Assembly: GCF_014650695.1 (NCBI RefSeq)
Contig: NZ_BMVL01000016.1
Span: 62,001-126,000 of the forward strand
Direction: 5' to 3'
From: Streptomyces avidinii
GTDB lineage: Bacteria; Actinomycetota; Actinomycetes; Streptomycetales; Streptomycetaceae
Length of the DNA stretch: 64,000 nucleotides
The translations under genes were made by a program, and so were the position numbers. The notes beneath the pieces were generated by a model. The model worked only from the letters and a program-made list of their open reading frames with translations, was not told where the DNA came from and ran no database searches. Numbering within the stretch: position 1 is the stretch's first letter; every line of letters begins with the position of its first letter. Of this stretch, positions 60,602 to 64,000 are shown one piece after another.

Positions 60602-63028
60602 CTACGACAGGGCGGCCGTCACCGAGGCGGCCAGGGCGGCCGCCACCGCGGGGTCCAGGGGCTTTCCCTCGGGAGTGGTGACGTACAGGGTGTCGACGGC
60701 GTTCGCGCCCAGCGTGGAGACGTGGGCGCTGCGCACCCTGACGCCCGCCGACTCCAGGGCCCGGCCGATCCGGTGCAGCAGGCCGACGGCGTCGGGCGCG
60801 CGCACCTCCAGGACCGTGGCCAGCGAGGAGACCTCCGGGACCACGGTGACCCGGGGCGGCGGCGGGACCACCCCGCGCCGTCGCGGATACGCCGCCTCGC
60901 GGTCCGCCAGCTTCGCCGGGACATCGAGCGAGCCGTCCAGGGCGCGGACCAGATCGGTACGGAGCCGGGAGGCCTGCGGGAGCGCGCCGTACTCCGCCGC
61001 CACCCGCCAGCGCAGCACCAGGACCTCCCCCAGCCGGTCCGGGAGCTCCATGGAGCGCAGGTCGGCCGCCCGTACGGTGAGCCGGTGCAGGGCCAGCACC
61101 CCGGCCACCGCCGGGAGGACCCCCGGCTGGTCGGGGACGGCGACGACGAGGTCCACGCCGACCGCGTCCTCCTCCTGGCGGGCCTGGAGCGCCAGGACCG
61201 GCTCCCCGGTGCGCAGGGCCTCCACCGCCAGGCGTTCCTGCTCGGTGGTCGGGATCTCCGGTTCACCGGCGGCCGGGGCGCTGCCGCGCAGCACCGCGGC
61301 GACCCGGGCGGCGAGGTCCGCGACGAGCGATCCCCGCCACGCGCTCCACGCCGCCGGTCCGGTGGCCAGGGCGTCCGCCTCGGTCAGGGCGTGCAGTATC
61401 TCCAGGGTGCCCACCGAGCCCACGGCGTCGGCGACCGTGCGGACCGTGGCCGGGTCGTCCAGGTCGCGCCGGGTCGCCGTGTCGATCAGCAGCAGGTGGT
61501 GCCGTACGAGCGTGCCCAGGACGGCGACGTCCTGCTCGTCGAAGCCGATCCGGGCGGCGACGTCGCGGGCGATGGTCTCGCCGGCCACCGAGTGGTCGCC
61601 CGGCCAGCCCTTGCCGATGTCGTGCAGGAGCGCGGCCATCAGCAGCAGGTCGGGGCGGCCGACGCGGCGGGTGAGGGCCGAGGCCCGCACGGCCGTCTCG
61701 ATCAGGTGCCGGTCCACGGTCCAGGTGTGGACGGGATTGCGCTGCGGGCGGCAGCGGACCCGCTCCCAGTCCGGGAGCAGCCGTGTGATCAGGCCCTCCG
61801 CCTCCAGGGCCTCCCAGACGGCCACCGTCGGCTCCCCCGCCCCCAGCAGGGTGAGCAGCTGCTCCCGCGCCTCGGCCGGCCAGGGCACCGGGAGCGGTTT
61901 GCCCTGCGCCGCGAGTCTGCGGACGGCGTGCAGGGACACGGGCAGACCCGCCTGGGCGGCGGCCGCGGCGAACCGCAGGGCGAGTACGGGGTCCCGGTCC
62001 GGGCGCGCGGCCAGGGCCAGTACGGCTTCGCCGTCGGACTCCACCACGCCTTCGGCCAGGGGGGCCCGCGTGCTCGCACGCTCGCCGCGGGCGCCCAGCA
62101 GCCCGCGCAGCCTGGGCCGGGCGGCGCGGGCCCGCAGGACGCGCCCGACCTCCCGCCAGGTCACGTCGCCGGCGTAGGCGACGACCCGCGCGGCCTCGTA
62201 CACCTCGCGCAGCAGCGCGTCCGCGTCGAGCAGGCCGAGCCGGTCCGCGACCTGGTCCTGTTCCTGGAGGGAGAGCCGGTCGGTGGCGCGGCCGGTCACC
62301 AGGTGCAGGGCGTCCCTCGCGTCCAGGAGCCGCCGCCGGGCCTCGGCGAGGCCCTCGCGCGGTGCGTCGGCCAGCCAGGACGCGGCGACCGCCCGCAGCG
62401 CGGTGGCGTCGCGCAGGCCCCCGCGGGCTTCCTTGAGGTCGGGTTCGAGCAGGAAGCGGAGCTCCCCGGCCCGCTCGGCCCGTTCCCGGCACAGGGAGTG
62501 CAGCTCCGGGAGCCTCTTGGCCGCCTGGTTGCGCCAGTCGGCCAGTACGGAGGTGCGCAGGCCGGCGAGGAGTCCGGCGTCCCCGGCGACCGTACGGGCG
62601 TCCAGCAGCCCGAGGTGGACCTTGAGGTCCTCGGTGGCGGTCCTGCGGGCCTCGGCGGGGGTCCGTACCGAGTGGTCGAGGGCGAGGCCGAGGTCCCACA
62701 CCGGGTACCAGACGCGGTCGGCCAGTGCGCTCAGCGCCCGCGGCTCCGCCTTGCCGTCGTGCAGCAGCAGCAGGTCGAGGTCGCTGCGCGGGGAGAGTTC
62801 GGCCCGCCCGTAGCCGCCGACGGCCACCAGGGTGGCGCCGCGGACGCCGGTCTCCCGTACGGCGGTCGCGAACAGTGCGTTCAGCCATTCGTCGGTCAGC
62901 CCGGCCAGGGCGGAACGCCGCGAAGGCCCGGACTGCGACTCCTCCTGGAGGAGTCGCAGCCGGGCCGCGGCGTATCCGCTGGGTCCCGAGTCGGCCGTGT
63001 GGTCCGTGTTCTCTTCGACGCTCGTCAC
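60602..63028 (-). CDS. glnD: PII nucleotidylyltransferase GlnD
   Basis: An 808-residue bifunctional sensor. The nucleotidyltransferase motif is in VGGYGRAELSPRSDLDLLLLHDG near residues 65-88; a hydrolase HD motif in LLHDIGKGWPGDHSV near 475-490; two ACT-type domains occupy the C-terminal 180 residues. It adds a nucleotide to the PII protein and removes it in response to glutamine. In Streptomyces GlnD acts as an adenylyltransferase on PII, a point known from the genus but not readable here. It is 17 bases downstream of glnB. Confidence 0.94.
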   Translation of the reverse strand: MTSVEENTDHTADSGPSGYAAARLRLLQEESQSGPSRRSALAGLTDEWLNALFATAVRETGVRGATLVAVGGYGRAELSPRSDLDLLLLHDGKAEPRALSALADRVWYPVWDLGLALDHSVRTPAEARRTATEDLKVHLGLLDARTVAGDAGLLAGLRTSVLADWRNQAAKRLPELHSLCRERAERAGELRFLLEPDLKEARGGLRDATALRAVAASWLADAPREGLAEARRRLLDARDALHLVTGRATDRLSLQEQDQVADRLGLLDADALLREVYEAARVVAYAGDVTWREVGRVLRARAARPRLRGLLGARGERASTRAPLAEGVVESDGEAVLALAARPDRDPVLALRFAAAAAQAGLPVSLHAVRRLAAQGKPLPVPWPAEAREQLLTLLGAGEPTVAVWEALEAEGLITRLLPDWERVRCRPQRNPVHTWTVDRHLIETAVRASALTRRVGRPDLLLMAALLHDIGKGWPGDHSVAGETIARDVAARIGFDEQDVAVLGTLVRHHLLLIDTATRRDLDDPATVRTVADAVGSVGTLEILHALTEADALATGPAAWSAWRGSLVADLAARVAAVLRGSAPAAGEPEIPTTEQERLAVEALRTGEPVLALQARQEEDAVGVDLVVAVPDQPGVLPAVAGVLALHRLTVRAADLRSMELPDRLGEVLVLRWRVAAEYGALPQASRLRTDLVRALDGSLDVPAKLADREAAYPRRRGVVPPPPRVTVVPEVSSLATVLEVRAPDAVGLLHRIGRALESAGVRVRSAHVSTLGANAVDTLYVTTPEGKPLDPAVAAALAASVTAALS

Positions 63029-63045
63029 CCAGGAGCTCCTGTCCG

Positions 63046-63384
63046 CTAGAGCGCGTCAGCGCCGCGTTCGCCGGTGCGGACCCGGACGACCGAGTCCACG
63101 GGGACGCTCCACACCTTGCCGTCACCGATCTTTCCGGTGGCCGCCGCGCTCACGATGACGCGGATCAGTTCCTCGGCGTCGGAGTCGTCGACCAGGACCT
63201 CGATGCGGATCTTGGGGACGAGGTCGACCTGGTACTCGGCACCGCGGTAGACCTCGGTGTGGCCGCGCTGGCGGCCGTAGCCGCTGGCCTCGGTGACCGT
63301 GAGTCCCTGGACTCCGAAGGCCTGGAGGGCTTCCTTGATCTCGTCCAGCTTGTGCGGCTTGACGATCGCGGTGATCAGCTTCAT
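63046..63384 (-). CDS. glnB: Nitrogen regulatory protein PII (GlnK/GlnB)
   Basis: A 112-residue trimeric signal protein. Diagnostic segments are MKLITAIVKPHKLDEIKEAL at the start, the T-loop with Tyr51 in TEVYRGAEYQVDLVPK, and the B-loop in GDGKVWSVPVDSVVRVRTGE. It senses 2-oxoglutarate, ATP and ADP. ATG 63384 overlaps the amtB stop by four bases. It likely controls AmtB and is modified by GlnD at Tyr51. Confidence 0.97.
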   Translation of the reverse strand: MKLITAIVKPHKLDEIKEALQAFGVQGLTVTEASGYGRQRGHTEVYRGAEYQVDLVPKIRIEVLVDDSDAEELIRVIVSAAATGKIGDGKVWSVPVDSVVRVRTGERGADAL

Positions 63385-64000
63385 GCGTCAACCTTCTTGC
63401 TCGCGGCGGGGGCGGGGGCGGCGGTGTTCCGCGAGGCGGCTCCGCCACCGGCTCCGCTGAAGTCGTAGGCGGTCTCGGCGTGCTCGACCTGGTCGATGCC
63501 GGCGACCTCGACGTCCTCGGTGACCCGCATCCCGATCGTCTTGTCGAGGAGGAAGGCGAGGACCGCGGACACCACGAGAGAGTAGGCGAGGACGGCGAAG
63601 ACGCCGATGGCCTGCTTGCCGAGCTGTTCCAGGCCGCCGCCGTAGAAGAGGCCGGCCACGTCGGACTGGACGCCGCCGGTGGCGAAGAGGCCCACCAGCA
63701 GGGAGCCGACGACACCGCCGACGAGGTGGACGCCGACCACGTCGAGGGAGTCGTCGTAGCCGAACTTGTACTTGAGGCCGACGGCCATGGCGCACAGCAC
63801 ACCGGCGATGGCGCCGACGGCGATCGCGCCGAGCGGGCTGACCGCACCGCCGGAGGGGGTGATGGCGACGAGTCCGGCGACCGCGCCGGAGGCGGCGCCG
63901 AGGGTGGTGAAGGAGCCGTGGCGCAGCTTCTCGTAGCCGAGCCAGGCGAGCATGGCGGCGGCGGTGGCGACCTGGGTGTTGACGAACATGACCGCGCCGA
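63381..64000 (-). CDS. amtB: Ammonium transporter AmtB, C-terminal part (runs off the window edge)
   Basis: About 206 C-terminal residues. Hydrophobic helices with glycine pairs (GAASGAVAGLVAITPSGGAV, GAIAVGAIAGVLCAMAVGL), the histidine-containing helix VVGVHLVGGVVGSLLVGLF (pore His) and a long charged tail with SASRNTAAPAPAASKKVDA-like composition are seen. The 5' part and start are outside the window. It imports ammonium and is blocked by PII. Its stop overlaps the glnB start. Confidence 0.95.
   Translation of the reverse strand, partial: GAVMFVNTQVATAAAMLAWLGYEKLRHGSFTTLGAASGAVAGLVAITPSGGAVSPLGAIAVGAIAGVLCAMAVGLKYKFGYDDSLDVVGVHLVGGVVGSLLVGLFATGGVQSDVAGLFYGGGLEQLGKQAIGVFAVLAYSLVVSAVLAFLLDKTIGMRVTEDVEVAGIDQVEHAETAYDFSGAGGGAASRNTAAPAPAASKKVDA

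Noticed and set aside
59966..63049. A 1027-codon rightward frame across ffh and glnD
   Set aside because: It crosses two well-supported genes and an intergenic region and has no protein features.

Overview
The window is chromosomal DNA from a high-GC actinomycete, almost certainly a Streptomyces or close relative. Evidence: strong GC bias at third codon positions, frequent GTG/TTG starts, translational coupling through 1- and 4-base overlaps, the sporulation sigma factor gene whiG, a cluster of four type I signal peptidase genes, and the core order rpsB-tsf-pyrH-frr-cdsA and amtB-glnB-glnD-ffh. No phage, insertion sequence or CRISPR array was seen.

Layout. 1-8.2 kb: end of a secreted protein gene, a small hypothetical, then a leftward polyamine uptake and catabolism locus (FAD amine oxidoreductase, PotC, PotB, PotA, PotD, aldehyde dehydrogenase). 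8.4-11.5 kb: a rightward NADAR-Nudix pair, a 540-base gene-free stretch, and a TROVE/Ro60 gene. The gene-free stretch folds into three tandem Y-RNA-like elements. Two of them carry a circularly permuted tRNA-like module (T arm and 3' acceptor strand before 5' acceptor strand and D arm); the middle one has the same Ro-type core without the tRNA module. 11.5-17.8 kb: DUF4190-like membrane protein, adenosine deaminase family enzyme, glycerophosphodiesterase, a NarL-type two-component system, a secreted serine hydrolase, and a membrane protein behind a twin palindromic operator. 17.9-22.6 kb: second half of the polyamine locus (second PotD, second aldehyde dehydrogenase, Lrp regulator, class III aminotransferase).

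22.8-30.6 kb: a divergent ABC pair, a LOG-family nucleotidase-like protein, a DMT transporter, a membrane protein, and a complete three-component P450 system (ferredoxin, reductase, P450). 30.6-34.6 kb: thiamine ABC transporter (thiB and partners) under a TPP riboswitch. 34.7-64 kb: leftward housekeeping DNA: rlmN, cdsA, frr, pyrH, tsf, rpsB, whiG, dprA, a ComM-like ATPase, YraN, DUF2469, Nudix, four signal peptidases, rplS-trmD-rimM-KH-rpsP, a SprT-like zinc protein, proS, an ftsH paralog, ffh, glnD, glnB and the 3' part of amtB.

How genes work together. The polyamine locus can import putrescine/spermidine, oxidise or transaminate it and pass the aldehyde to two dehydrogenases, giving GABA-type products under an Lrp regulator. 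The TROVE protein and the upstream RNAs form a candidate Ro60-Y RNA particle, with the NADAR and Nudix enzymes as possible but unproven partners. amtB-glnB-glnD is the nitrogen-sensing module. Coordinates, motifs and complementarities were read by eye; no homology search or folding program was run.
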